A DNA stretch of 64,000 nucleotides from Streptomyces sp. NBC_00162 (GTDB lineage Bacteria; Actinomycetota; Actinomycetes; Streptomycetales; Streptomycetaceae): contig NZ_CP102509.1 in assembly GCF_024611995.1 (NCBI RefSeq), positions 1 through 64,000 on the forward strand. Reading direction: 5' to 3'. Numbering within the stretch: position 1 is the first letter of the stretch; each line of letters starts with the position of its first letter. The position numbers and the translations under genes were made by a program. The notes beneath the pieces are model-generated. The model saw only the letters and a program-made list of their open reading frames with translations, ran no database searches and was not told the origin of the DNA. Shown piece after piece: positions 35,345 through 44,398 of this stretch.

Positions 35345-35686
35345 TTACCAGTCCCGGCCGGCGATCAGCTCCTCTGCATCCGCGTTCGTGAACCCGTATG
35401 CCGACGCGACAAACCAGAAGTCCTCAGCGATCCACTCACGCGCAATCGTCTCGATCCCACTCCCGGCTGCCTCGAACTGCGCCTCCAGACGGTTGAACTC
35501 CTCCGTCGCGGCCTGGGTGAGCGCATAGAGGGCCTCCAGATCCGACGGCTGCTCGGCCTCAATCCGCTCGCACAGCCGCAGCAGGATCGCTCCGCCCTGG
35601 TCGACGACGTGATCGGGGAAGTACGAGTCCTCGTACATCCGGCGCAGAAACGCGTGCCCTGCCACCCGCTGGTTGGTGATCGGCAT
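35345..35686 (-). CDS. DUF5713 family protein, copy 2
   Basis: 113 aa from ATG 35686, differing from the copy at 17008 at several positions (for example QVVDQ to HVVDQ, NLLETQ to NRLEAQ, ELIAED to EWIAED, GFTDAD to GFTNAD). The divergence shows this segment was not duplicated together with the identical IS256 copies. Confidence 0.8.
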   Translation of the reverse strand: MPITNQRVAGHAFLRRMYEDSYFPDHVVDQGGAILLRLCERIEAEQPSDLEALYALTQAATEEFNRLEAQFEAAGSGIETIAREWIAEDFWFVASAYGFTNADAEELIAGRDW

Positions 35687-35798
35687 GCGCTTCCCCATCC
35701 CCGCAGAACAACTGACGCGCCGATCATGCAACGCACCACTGACAACGACGCCGCCCATGTGCGCCAGACCGCTCGTGACCAGCACTCTCACAACAGCT

Positions 35799-37197
35799 GG
35801 GCGTGTCAGCGATTTTGTGTAAGTCGGTTGGTGTCATTGGATGCTGAGCCGGTCCTCGAAGAAGAGTGAGAACTGGTTCAGTGCCTCTTTCCAGTGTGCG
35901 GCGACGTGGTTCGCGTCGCGCGCTTTGGGGTTGATCTGTTCGCGGACCGCGAGGTAGAGGACCTTCAACGCGGCTTGTTCCGAGGGGAAGTGGCCGCGGT
36001 TGCGGGTGGCTTTGCGGAGGCGGGCGTTCATGGATTCGACCATGTTCGTGGAGTAGACCACCGTCCTTATGGCCGGCGGGAACGCCAGGTAGGGCGTGAA
36101 CTCCGGCCAGGCAGATCGCCACGTCCGCACGATGGCCGGGTAGCGCTCGCCCAGGTCAGAGGCTGCGAACAGATCGAGGGCCTGCTCGGCGGCCTGCTCG
36201 GTCGGTGCCGTGTAGATCGCCTTCAGGGCCGGCACCAGCTTCGGGTGGTCCCGCGACGACGACAGCCTGAGCGAGGCTCTCGTCAGGTGGATCACGCACG
36301 TCTGGACGGTGGCCTTGGGCCAGGTCGCGGTGACCGCGTCAGGCAGGCCCTTCAACCCGTCACAGACCACGATGCAGACATCCTCGATGCCCCGGTTCCG
36401 CAGCTCCGACAGGACTGCCATCCAGGTGGTGGCGCCTTCGCCCTCGGCTCCGACCCACAGACCGAGGACGTCCTTGCGGCCGTCCATGTCCACGCCGACG
36501 GCCAGATAGACGGGCTTCGAGGTCACTGAACCGGACCGGATCTTCACCCACAAAGCGTCGATGTAGACGATCGGCCAGACCGCATCCAGGGGCCGGTTCT
36601 GCCAGGTCACGAGCTCGTCGATCACGGCATCGGTGACCTTGCTGATCAGATCGGGACTGACCTCGACCCCGTAGATCTGCGCTAGGTGGGAGCGGATGTC
36701 CCGCACGCTCATCCCGCGGGCGTAGAGCGAGAGGATCCGGTCGTTGAACCCCGCCAGCCGGCGGGCGTTCTTCGGGACCAGCCGCGGTTCGAACTCGCCA
36801 TTGCGGTCCCTGGGCACCGCCAAAGTGACCGCGCCGGCATCGGTCAGGACCGTCTTGGATGACGTCCCGTTGCGCGAGTTCCCCGACCCGTGACCTGCGG
36901 AATCTCCACGCTCGTAGCCGAGATGTTCACTCATCTCGGCTTCCAGAGCACGCTCCAGAACAGCCTTGGTGACCTCCGTCAGCAGCCCGCCCTCACCCAG
37001 CAGGGCCGCCCCGGAGGCATCAGCCTTGTCCAGCAACCGCTGGACGACCTCATCGACCGTCTTGTCGCCGGCCACGGACGCGGCCGCTTCGTCTTTGTCC
37101 GCCATGACTCGTCCGATCCGCCCGGCCCAAGGGCCCGAGGCCGAGCCGCGGGCCAGGCTGTCACATCACGGACTTACACGATCTTTCAGACACGCTC
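35799..37197. mobile_element. IS256-family element, copy 2, with target duplication
   Basis: 1399 bp flanked by the perfect 8-bp direct repeat CAACAGCT (35791-35798 and 37198-37205). Removing the element and one repeat restores an open frame across the junction for the gene at 37161-39145 (see there). This proves a simple insertion at this site. Confidence 0.92.
35834..37105 (-). CDS. IS256-family transposase (copy 2)
   Basis: 423 aa, same protein as at 17545-18816 in opposite orientation; DDE residues intact (YIDALWV, VCDGLKG, VESMNARLRK). Confidence 0.95.
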   Translation of the reverse strand: MADKDEAAASVAGDKTVDEVVQRLLDKADASGAALLGEGGLLTEVTKAVLERALEAEMSEHLGYERGDSAGHGSGNSRNGTSSKTVLTDAGAVTLAVPRDRNGEFEPRLVPKNARRLAGFNDRILSLYARGMSVRDIRSHLAQIYGVEVSPDLISKVTDAVIDELVTWQNRPLDAVWPIVYIDALWVKIRSGSVTSKPVYLAVGVDMDGRKDVLGLWVGAEGEGATTWMAVLSELRNRGIEDVCIVVCDGLKGLPDAVTATWPKATVQTCVIHLTRASLRLSSSRDHPKLVPALKAIYTAPTEQAAEQALDLFAASDLGERYPAIVRTWRSAWPEFTPYLAFPPAIRTVVYSTNMVESMNARLRKATRNRGHFPSEQAALKVLYLAVREQINPKARDANHVAAHWKEALNQFSLFFEDRLSIQ

Positions 37198-39145
37198 CAA
37201 CAGCTAGGTGGAAAAACGAGAAGGGCGTTCGCATGCAGATCGAGTCCTGTCTGTCCTGGGTGCAGGTTGGCTGAGCTGTCGGTGGTGTAGGTGTGGGGCA
37301 GTGCGAGCTGGGTGCTGTCCCAGGTGAGTGTGGGTGCTGGGGCGGTCGCGAAGAGGTAGAGCGCATCACTGCCGGATTCCGTCACCAGGTGGGGCCCGGG
37401 TGCGGGCGAGTACGCGACTGCGTGAATCGTGCTGGCTGTCAGGGGTGTGCGGAACAGGCGGCGCAGTTGCTCGAATTTTGCCGAGCTGATCACGCTGGAG
37501 TTGGCGTCTGCGTCGGCCGGTTCACAGGGGTCGGGGCCGGCGTCTGGGAGTTTGGCGCCGGCCAGGAGCAGGGTGAGGAGTACGGGTACGGCCTTGCGGG
37601 CCAGGGCCCGGGTTGCGGTGGTGAGGCGGTCGGCGTTGGCGTAGGGCAGGGACAGGGCGAGGCTGCCTGCTTCGGTGCCGATGGTGATGGGGACGGCCGA
37701 GCAGACCGTGTGGGTGGAGTACTCGCGCAGGTCGTAGACGGGGTCGTCGGGGGTGATGCGGTCCAGCCGCTCGAATAGCGCGCTGGGGCTGGTGATGGTG
37801 CGGCGGGTGAGCCGGGCGGCTTTGTAGCGGGTGAAGTGGTCTGTGCGGGAGTCGTGGTCGAGCTGGGTCAGGAGGCATTTGCCGACGGCGCTCGCGTGCG
37901 CGGCCGACCGGAAGTCCACCCACTCGTTGACGGCCGGGGTGACGGGCCCGTCTGCCATCTGCGTGATGTGGACCTCGCCGTCGACGTAGCGGCTGAGGTA
38001 GACGGCGGCTCCGACGCTGTCACGGGCGAGGGCGAGGGTGTGCTGCAGCTGGAGGCCGGTACCGCCGGGCGAGGCCAGCCGATCCAGTGCAGGCCCGGGC
38101 ACGTAGATGCTTCCGCCGGCGATGGGCTGGGCGAACTCCTCCTCGACCAGCATGGGCAGCAGCCGCAGCAGCTGTTCCTCGGGGAGTCCGGACTGTTGCC
38201 GCAGCAGTTTGCGTGACGCGCCCAGGGGGTGCTGCTCCAGGACACGCACGACCGATTCCGCGGCCTGTGCCTGCTGCAGCGCGCTGCTTTCCGGCGGGGT
38301 CGGCCGCCGCGGGGACCGCCGCGCGGCCAGCCAGGGGACGCGGGCCGAGAACGGCTGCGACGCCTGTGGTGAAGGGGCCTCGGGTGGGGGGAGCGGGCGG
38401 CGGCGCTCGCGGAGGTAGGCAGGGGCGGGTGGCGGTTCGACCAGTTCGCACAGCACGTCCGCCAGCGGCGCCGAGGGCCTGGGGACAGGGCCCAGGAGCG
38501 GGTGCTCCTGGTCTTTGATGTAGGTCAGGAGCGTAGGGGGAAGGGCGTGCTCGGTGTGGGCCCGGATGAAGGGCCCCCAGCGCCTGAGCGGAGTGAAGGC
38601 ATCGAGGTCGAGCCGCTCTGCCCAGAGGGCGGCGTCGTCATATTCGGCGTGACGGCTGTGTTCGAGGAAGAGGCAGTAGACGGCCGTGTCGCTGTCCGCG
38701 CCCGCGGCGAGCTGCCACCAAAACCGTGCACCGTCATGGCCGAGGAGATGGAGCAGGCAGGCGAAGACCAGCACGTCGTGGTCGTCGGCCGGGCCGGCGG
38801 CCAGGAGGCGGCGCAGCAGCAGGCCGGAGTCGGGGGAGAAGACCATGAGCACGCACACGGCGTTCAGGGCGCGGCGTGCGTCCTCGATGTCTGCGGGATG
38901 GTCCTGATGCGGGTCGAGCCAGTGCAGCGGCCGCGGTCGCGGGGTGGCACTTTCCGGACCGGGCTCGGGGAGGTCGGTGACCGTCCCCCGGCTGGGGACC
39001 TGCGGGCGGGCGAGGGAACCCGGTCACCGCGGCGCGCCAAAAGGCGGGCTCGGGCCTTGGCCATGTCGTAGTCGGCATAGCGCCCCGGGAGCGGCGGCCG
39101 GGAGAAGAAGGCTTGCAGGTGCCGGATGAACGCAGGCTCGCTCAC
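37161..39145 (-). pseudogene. IclR-like regulator, frame break and C-terminus cut by IS256
   Basis: Starts at GTG 39145, overlapping the sigma-factor stop, with SEPAFIRHLQAFFSRPPLPG and DMAKARARLLARR. One base missing near 39030 shifts to the main frame (PLHWLDPHQDHPADIEDARR, then ~560 aa). The middle has an HTH (VVRVLEQHPLGASRKLLRQQ, GLPEEQLLRLLPMLVEEEFA) followed by an IclR-type ligand-binding/GAF-like region (VHITQMADGPV, AAHASAVGKCLL, VYDLREYSTHTVCSAVPITI). The last codons after LLVFPPSCW come from IS256; without the IS the frame would continue CESAGHERSGAHGR to a nearby stop. Likely partner of the sigma factor. Confidence 0.65.
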
Positions 39146-39744
39146 GACCTGACCTTCCCGTCGTCGCTGGGGATGTCGAGCACCTGCAGAAGACGGGCGC
39201 GGGCCTGGCGCACGAACGAGCGCACCGTCGCCTCGGCGACGCCCATGAGCTGGGCCGCGGCGGCGGTGTCGAGGTCCAGCCCGAAGCGCAGGATCACTGC
39301 GTCCCGCTGCCTCTCGCTCAGGTGCTCGATCGCCTGGGCGAACTGGAGCCGGCCGTGCACGGCCGCGAAGTCGTCCCGGCCGTCGACGACCGCCGCGAAC
39401 GCGGAAAGATCGGTCGGCAGGGCCTGCCTGTCGCGCTTGCGCCGCTGGTCGCTGATACGGCTCTTGAGGATGCTCCACGCGTAGCCGGGCAGGTTCTCCA
39501 TGCCGAGCATGCGCTGCCAGTTGTTCATGATCTCATCGAAGGTTTTGTCGGCGGCGTCTTCCGCATCGGCGTCAGATCCCAGCTGTTTGTAGGCGAAATG
39601 CAGGTACGGCTTGTACCGGTCGTCGTGGAACCCCCAGAACGACCTCTCATCGGCAGTGCTCCAGCCGGCCAGGGCGGGATGCTGAGCTGAGGCGTTGGAT
39701 GGGTGTTCCACATCTGTGGAGTCCTCCGGCTCTTCATAGGTCAC
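39142..39744 (-). CDS. ECF-type RNA polymerase sigma factor
   Basis: 200 aa from GTG 39744, overlapping the upstream stop. Region 2 is visible in YKPYLHFAYKQLGSDADAED, AADKTFDEIMNNW and LPGYAWSILKSRISDQRRKR. Region 4 is in HLSERQRDAVILRFGLDLDT and AQLMGVAEATVRSFVRQARA. A ~40-residue extra N-terminus contains ADERSFWGFHDD. Region 3 is absent, as expected for ECF factors. Middle gene of a coupled operon with a 62-aa protein and a large regulator; there is no obvious anti-sigma gene, so the regulator may control it. Confidence 0.85.
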   Translation of the reverse strand: MTYEEPEDSTDVEHPSNASAQHPALAGWSTADERSFWGFHDDRYKPYLHFAYKQLGSDADAEDAADKTFDEIMNNWQRMLGMENLPGYAWSILKSRISDQRRKRDRQALPTDLSAFAAVVDGRDDFAAVHGRLQFAQAIEHLSERQRDAVILRFGLDLDTAAAAQLMGVAEATVRSFVRQARARLLQVLDIPSDDGKVRS

Positions 39745-39929
39745 TGCTCCACCTCGAGGTGGAAGTCGTCTGGCGCCGCGGCGGGGTGCCGGGCGGCACC
39801 CGTCATGCCGGCGATGCCGACCCGGACGCCCGCGGCGAGCAGTCGTCGGCAGCAGCGGACTGTGTCGGGTCCGAACACCCGGACGACCAGTGCGGTCTGG
39901 AGGACCATCGCTACAGCAGAAAGCCGCAC
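39741..39929 (-). CDS. Small protein upstream of sigma factor
   Basis: 62 aa from GTG 39929 (GGGGTGGG upstream): RLSAVAMVLQTALVVRVFGP, DTVRCCRRLLAAGVRVGIAG. It is weakly hydrophobic at the N-terminus, with a Cys pair. Stop overlaps the sigma-factor start (GTGA), indicating coupling. Could be a membrane or leader protein; not recognised. Confidence 0.5.
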   Translation of the reverse strand: MRLSAVAMVLQTALVVRVFGPDTVRCCRRLLAAGVRVGIAGMTGAARHPAAAPDDFHLEVEQ

Positions 39930-40225
39930 GTGTCCCACCCCTTCGTCGTTGGAAGACGCCGTACCCCTCCCCCACGGCGTCAGAGGCGCCCGCCTCCACT
40001 CATATAGCGATCCACAGGGCCCCATTCGTGCACGACAAAAACGATCAATTCCGAAACGGCATACGGAAGAAACACGGCCTGAACCAGGCAGCAAAACCGC
40101 GCTCTCGACATGGCGACCGCCGCAGCCACCCACGACGCCCGTGGCCGGCGGCCGCAGCAAGGGCCGCCGCACGGCCGGAGCTGGAGCGACTCCGAGGTGT
40201 CGGCCAGGATGGGGTGGGGCGGTGG

Positions 40226-40492
40226 TCAGGGCCGGAGGTAGCTGCTGAGGTAGCTGCGGGCCGCGGCCTCGCTTGTGCCGAGCGCGGCCGCCACCTGCCC
40301 GATCGGTACCTCCCCGGCGATGAGCTCGTGTGCCGCGTCCTGGCCGACCCGGCCGATGACGTAGCGCAGGTCGGCCAAAGCCTTCAACGCGACCAAAGGT
40401 TCCTCGGCGGCCAGGCCGTCGAGCCGGCGGACGAGTTGGGTGAGGAGCTCGGTGAGCTCCCCGGGGAGTTGGACGGTCGCGTCCCGGATCAC
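40226..40492 (-). CDS. Small HTH protein, possibly 5'-truncated
   Basis: 88 aa from GTG 40492 ending in a clear HTH (PIGQVAAALGTSEAAARSYL). The same frame is open ~110 nt further upstream with protein-like sequence (YPLDWTTLPKDKPLYEADVD) to a TGA beside the stop of the preceding gene. The natural N-terminus has probably been lost at that junction. Likely a DNA-binding accessory protein. Confidence 0.5.
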   Translation of the reverse strand: MIRDATVQLPGELTELLTQLVRRLDGLAAEEPLVALKALADLRYVIGRVGQDAAHELIAGEVPIGQVAAALGTSEAAARSYLSSYLRP

Positions 40493-40606
40493 CGACAGAT
40501 GCGCGTCGTAGTCCGCGACCGGGCCGGACAGGTCGACGTCCGCCTCGTACAGCGGCTTGTCCTTCGGGAGCGTGGTCCAGTCGAGCGGGTACTCGGGAGA
40601 AGCTCG

Positions 40607-40930
40607 TCAGCCGAACGGAGCGGGGCCGAGTCCTGAGCAGCCACTCTCGCGCGGACCGCTGGTGGCCATGAATTCGCCCTCGCGTCCGTCGGGCAGACGC
40701 AGAATGCCGGGAGCTGCGTCGAAAAGATCAACGTCATCGTCCACGGCCAGGGTGAGGCTGCCAGCCCATGTGCTGTGCCGGTCGTAGCTGAATTCCGGGA
40801 CGGTAGCCGGGTCCAGGCGGATAACGAGTGAAGCGGCCACAGCAGCCTCACGGCCGTCGGGGAAGACGACAACGGCGGGGCCTACGTAGCGCGGACGTCC
40901 GTCATCCTGATGAAGCTTGTTCTCCGACAT
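40607..40930 (-). CDS. Hypothetical protein, 107 aa
   Basis: ATG 40930 with GGGGGT just upstream. Strand-rich: RYVGPAVVVFPDGREAAVAA, STWAGSLTLAVDDDVDLFDA, LRLPDGREGEFMATSG, ending GLGPAPFG. This pattern (paired PDGREA/PDGREG strands and GPAPF end) recurs in short Streptomyces proteins often annotated DUF4873-like. Function unknown. Confidence 0.6.
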   Translation of the reverse strand: MSENKLHQDDGRPRYVGPAVVVFPDGREAAVAASLVIRLDPATVPEFSYDRHSTWAGSLTLAVDDDVDLFDAAPGILRLPDGREGEFMATSGPRESGCSGLGPAPFG

Positions 40931-41283
40931 ACCCCCATCCTGGCCTGCCGGCTGCACCGCGCATACCCACCCGCCCTGCCGGTTCCGACGGATCCCGCCC
41001 GGTCTCTTCAGTCGAGAAGCTCGCGGTGGGCCCCGCACCCCGCGGCGAAGCCCAAAGCGAAGGCACGGCCGAGCGCCCCGGCGCCGCACCACCCGAGGCC
41101 GCCACACACCCCGGGAATGGCGCTGGGGACATCCGGGAGCTCTGCCCCTGCGGCCGCCCACGGTGTCACCAGCCCCGCCGTCACCGCACAGAGCTGCCCG
41201 GTGCGGGTACGCCACCCGGCGCTCTACCGCAGGACTGCTGCGACGTTGCCTTCAGGCGACGGCGATTCCTGCAGCGGTGGGTC

Positions 41284-41466
41284 TCACATACCGCCGGGCC
41301 CGGTGCGTTGCTGGTGGTGCAGCCAGGCCGTCAGTGCTGCCTGGAGCTCGGCGACTTCGCGGGGGTTGAGGGTCTGGCTGGCGGCGTCGGTGTGCAGTCG
41401 TACTCCCGTGGCTGTGATCGTCCAGCCCGGAGCGCGTCGCGAGGCAAAGGGCTTGTACGGGCGCAC
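41284..41466 (-). CDS. Small hypothetical protein, 60 aa
   Basis: GTG 41466: RPYKPFASRRAPGWTITATG, VRLHTDAASQTLNPREVAEL, QAALTAWLHHQQ.. A strand pair then a helix; plausible coding statistics, weak ribosome binding site. The flanking stretches 40931-41283 and 41467-41850 show no supportable gene. Confidence 0.4.
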   Translation of the reverse strand: MRPYKPFASRRAPGWTITATGVRLHTDAASQTLNPREVAELQAALTAWLHHQQRTGPGGM

Positions 41467-41850
41467 CAGAGCCTTGCTGCCCCGTCAACGCCCCGGGCGG
41501 AGCGCGGGATCGGCCCGGCCACCTGCTGCGGATGCCGGACACTTGGGTGATGATCGAACGTCGCGCCCTCGGTACCGGCCCGCACCCTGCAACTCCCCTG
41601 CGCCGCCGGCGGCTGCCCGCCGGGCCCGCCTCGCTGCCGAGCCGGCTGACGATTCCGGCGCAGCGCCCGAAAGTCCCTCGGTACCCCGCTCCCCCGGCCG
41701 CCGCCCCCTGGGAACCGGGACGAACGCCGACCGCTGACCGGCTATCACCGGGTCGGAGCCTCCTGCCTGCTTCGGCGGCTCGTCCCTGCCTTTACATCTT
41801 TGACTTGAGTGAAATCAGCTTCGGAACCACGAGAGGTTCGCGTTTCTATG

Positions 41851-41864
41851 CCCCCTGAAAGGGG
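41851..41864 (-). terminator. Short hairpin after DUF5677 gene
   Basis: CCCCT-GAA-AGGGG immediately beyond the stop of the gene at 41869-43053. Confidence 0.35.
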
Positions 41865-41868
41865 TTAC

Positions 41869-43053
41869 CTACCCCTTCCCCTTCACCCAAGCAGGGACAC
41901 GGACTGGCTCTCCGGAAAAAATTGCAGACGCTTTCACCCATTCACTGCCCGGCTTAGGTGCCACGGGAACAGAATGCATTGAAACCGTATACGGCTTACC
42001 TTCTTCCAGTAGACCTGCGTGGACCTTTTCACTCCGGAAGACCTCTCGCGCCTGCTCCTCCAACCACTCTGCACTTTCCGGCGGGATAGCAAGTTTCACC
42101 ATCTTCATAACGGGGTCCCAGTAAAACCAGCGCATTCCCCCACTGGGGTACATCGCCAATAGCGCAACGGGGCCAGGCGGCGGCTTCTTCGGCCAAAGCG
42201 TCCGATCCAGACTTTGGAGAGAATTTCGATATACAGGCCAGCAGGCTATTACCCTGTTTAGCGCGGCGACTACTTCACTGCAATTAACCGAGGATCTCTT
42301 CTCTACCTCCCTGACGAAGTCACGGAAGAAGGAGATTCCTTCGAGGTAGGAAAGCACCGCAAGATCGAAAGAAGGTCCGGTCCTGTGCACGCTCAGTCCG
42401 GTTATGTCGGCATAGGTTCCGAGGACTCCTCCCGCGCTGCCATGAGTAACCTGTGACAGCAATCGATACACGTCATACCCACTGCCGTAGCCATGAGCGG
42501 TGGCCATGTCTCGGAGGTTCCTCGCACCCCAGCCTCGTTTAAAATTGCTCCCGTATCGCGCAATGACAGTTCTCAGATGCGCGGCCCCATCACGCTTGAT
42601 CCTTGCAAGCCGCGTGCGTTCCCTCTTGTGCTCGGCTCCCTTTAGCAGAGGAACGCCGCGGGTAAGGCTTCCCAAGAGGTCTGCTGTCACTGCTCTGTGC
42701 GCTAGGTACCTCTCGGCGGAGTCCGCCGAACTCATAACTTCACAGTAATTCACAAGGTGCTCATAAAGTGATCGAGAGGCGCGGGCAGCATCCCTACCCT
42801 CTCCCTCAAAAAGACGATCCAATAGGGAATGGAAATCATTCCAGGCATGGTTGCCGATAATTAGGGCGGCTTTATTGCCCTCTTGAGTGAAGAAGATTCG
42901 GATTACGACATTTAGCTCGTCCTGCATCTGCGTCATAACGGGCTGAAGTAGTTCTAGCTGCTCCTGAAGAGCAGTACGTATTTCATGGCGCAGGGCAAAC
43001 CCGCGCTGCGAAGGCGAAATACTCAGGTCTACTTCCTGAAAAATGCCATCCAT
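41869..43053 (-). CDS. DUF5677-like (HEPN-type) protein
   Basis: 394 aa from ATG 43053 (GAGGGAG upstream). Helical N-terminus; the block ARASRSLYEHLVNYCEVMSS, AERYLAHRAV and later GYDVYRLLSQVTHGSAGGVL is the arrangement of DUF5677 proteins, which I place near HEPN-fold families by memory. The C-terminal ~100 residues are a separate strand-rich domain (GGMRWFYWDPVMKMVKLAIP). GC is much lower than surroundings. No operon partner, next to a DNA ligase gene. A defence or stress role is possible but unproven. Confidence 0.6.
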   Translation of the reverse strand: MDGIFQEVDLSISPSQRGFALRHEIRTALQEQLELLQPVMTQMQDELNVVIRIFFTQEGNKAALIIGNHAWNDFHSLLDRLFEGEGRDAARASRSLYEHLVNYCEVMSSADSAERYLAHRAVTADLLGSLTRGVPLLKGAEHKRERTRLARIKRDGAAHLRTVIARYGSNFKRGWGARNLRDMATAHGYGSGYDVYRLLSQVTHGSAGGVLGTYADITGLSVHRTGPSFDLAVLSYLEGISFFRDFVREVEKRSSVNCSEVVAALNRVIACWPVYRNSLQSLDRTLWPKKPPPGPVALLAMYPSGGMRWFYWDPVMKMVKLAIPPESAEWLEEQAREVFRSEKVHAGLLEEGKPYTVSMHSVPVAPKPGSEWVKASAIFSGEPVRVPAWVKGKG

Positions 43054-43228
43054 GACGCTCCCTCACCCCTACCCCCAGCCCTACGAGCGGACCTTAGGGG
43101 GACGCTATCTCACGGCATGTCGCCATAGGAAGACAATTAGGGCTTTCTATCAGTACCGCAGGTCCGCCCGCGGGAGATCTGCCCCTTCCGCAACGGCAGA
43201 GGAACTCCATCGTCCGTTGGACCTGACG

Positions 43229-44257
43229 TCAACCGGCTGCAGCCGCGGGGCCCTGGCCGAAGCGCGGCACATCCGCCACCGTCGCGTCCAGGCGCAGCCT
43301 CTTGAAGCGCAGCGGATGACGGAAGACTCCGCCGTGGTCGATGGCGCGGTCGGCGCTGACTTCGGCAACCAGGTCGGGGCGGACCACCGTGATATCGAGG
43401 ATGTCGCGGGACCCCCATGACGCTGTGAACCGGGCCTCCTCCCACGGGTGCCCGGGGCCAGCGGCGGTCAGGTGCTCCGCGACCTGGCGGGCCTGGTCCG
43501 CCCTCAAGGGCACAGTGCGGCCGACGGGGCGCAGGCGGCCCGCTGTGTCGTGGCGGCCGAGGATGAGCAGCTGCGGGAGGGTGAGTGTGCCGGTGATCGC
43601 GCCGATGACCGTTTCGGTGGTGTCCCGTCTTCTGATCTTGGTCCAGCCGCGGTAGTTCGGGAGATATTTGCTGGTCAGGGGCTTGATGACCAGGCCTTCG
43701 ACGCCGGACACGTCGGTCCAGTCCTCGAGCCACTCCCGCGCCTCGGCCACGTCTGTGGTCATCGGGCACAGCGTCCACGGCGCGGTCAGTCCCCTCGCCG
43801 CGAACAGAACCTCGAGCCTGCGCCGGCGCTCCCGGTACGGCAGGGAGAGCAGCTCGACACCGCCCTCGCTCTGAAGGACGTCGAACGCCACGAAGTAGGC
43901 AGGCAGGCGGGCAGCCAGCGCGTGAGCGGTGCGGGCGCGGGCGGCGGCCCGGCGCTGCAACCCCTCGAACGACAGCGCGCCGGCCTCGGGATCCCAGACG
44001 AGCACCTCGCCGTCCAGGACCAGGCCGGGCGGGAGCTGCTCGGCGGCCGCGACGAGATCGGGGAAACGGTCCTGGACCAGGGAGCCGCGGCGGGTCTGGA
44101 GAAGCACTCGGCCGCCGGGTTCGGACGGGCTGAAGACGAGCATCCGGTGACCGTCGAATTTCTGCTCGTACGCCACCCCGGCAGTCAGCAGGCCCGGGGG
44201 CGGGATCATCTCGGCCGCCTGCGCGAGCATCGGCTCAACCGGTGGATGCAGCGTCAC
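43229..44257 (-). CDS. ATP-dependent DNA ligase (LigC/LigD-type)
   Basis: 342 aa from GTG 44257 (GGAGAGGG 7 nt upstream). Nucleotidyltransferase motifs are in order: active-site Lys in AYEQKFDGHRML (motif I), LVLDGEVLVW (III), AFDVLQSEG, SGVEGLVIKP (IV), GWTKIRRRDTTE (V). The OB-fold C-terminus (VIGAITGTLTLPQLLILGRH, FTASWGSRDILDITVVRPDLVAEV) is complete. Compact Streptomyces ligases of this kind act in end joining or repair and are common on chromosome arms and linear plasmids. Divergent from a LexA-like site and a 39-aa ORF. Confidence 0.9.
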   Translation of the reverse strand: MTLHPPVEPMLAQAAEMIPPPGLLTAGVAYEQKFDGHRMLVFSPSEPGGRVLLQTRRGSLVQDRFPDLVAAAEQLPPGLVLDGEVLVWDPEAGALSFEGLQRRAAARARTAHALAARLPAYFVAFDVLQSEGGVELLSLPYRERRRRLEVLFAARGLTAPWTLCPMTTDVAEAREWLEDWTDVSGVEGLVIKPLTSKYLPNYRGWTKIRRRDTTETVIGAITGTLTLPQLLILGRHDTAGRLRPVGRTVPLRADQARQVAEHLTAAGPGHPWEEARFTASWGSRDILDITVVRPDLVAEVSADRAIDHGGVFRHPLRFKRLRLDATVADVPRFGQGPAAAAG

Positions 44258-44352
44258 TCTGACCCTCTCCGTTACCCCCTTCCAGGGTCCCCGAGCCGCC
44301 CGCCTTACCTCACGGCGCCCCGCCGAGCGGAGGCGCGCACTCGCGCAGAAAA

Positions 44353-44369
44353 TCGAACACATGATGGAA
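44353..44369. promoter_or_regulatory. LexA/SOS-box-like dyad between ligase and small ORF
   Basis: TCGAACACATGATGGAA. The left half matches the actinobacterial SOS box, the right half is imperfect. Located between the divergent DNA ligase (start 44257) and the 39-aa ORF (start 44399), so it could place both under DNA-damage control. Confidence 0.4.
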
Positions 44370-44398
44370 TAGAGGAATCCGCACAACAGGAGCGCGCC

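Noticed and set aside
17453..37197. Simple composite transposon carrying the RiPP cluster
   Set aside because: The outer flanks do not share an 8-bp target duplication; copy 2 alone has its own direct repeat, so it inserted independently.
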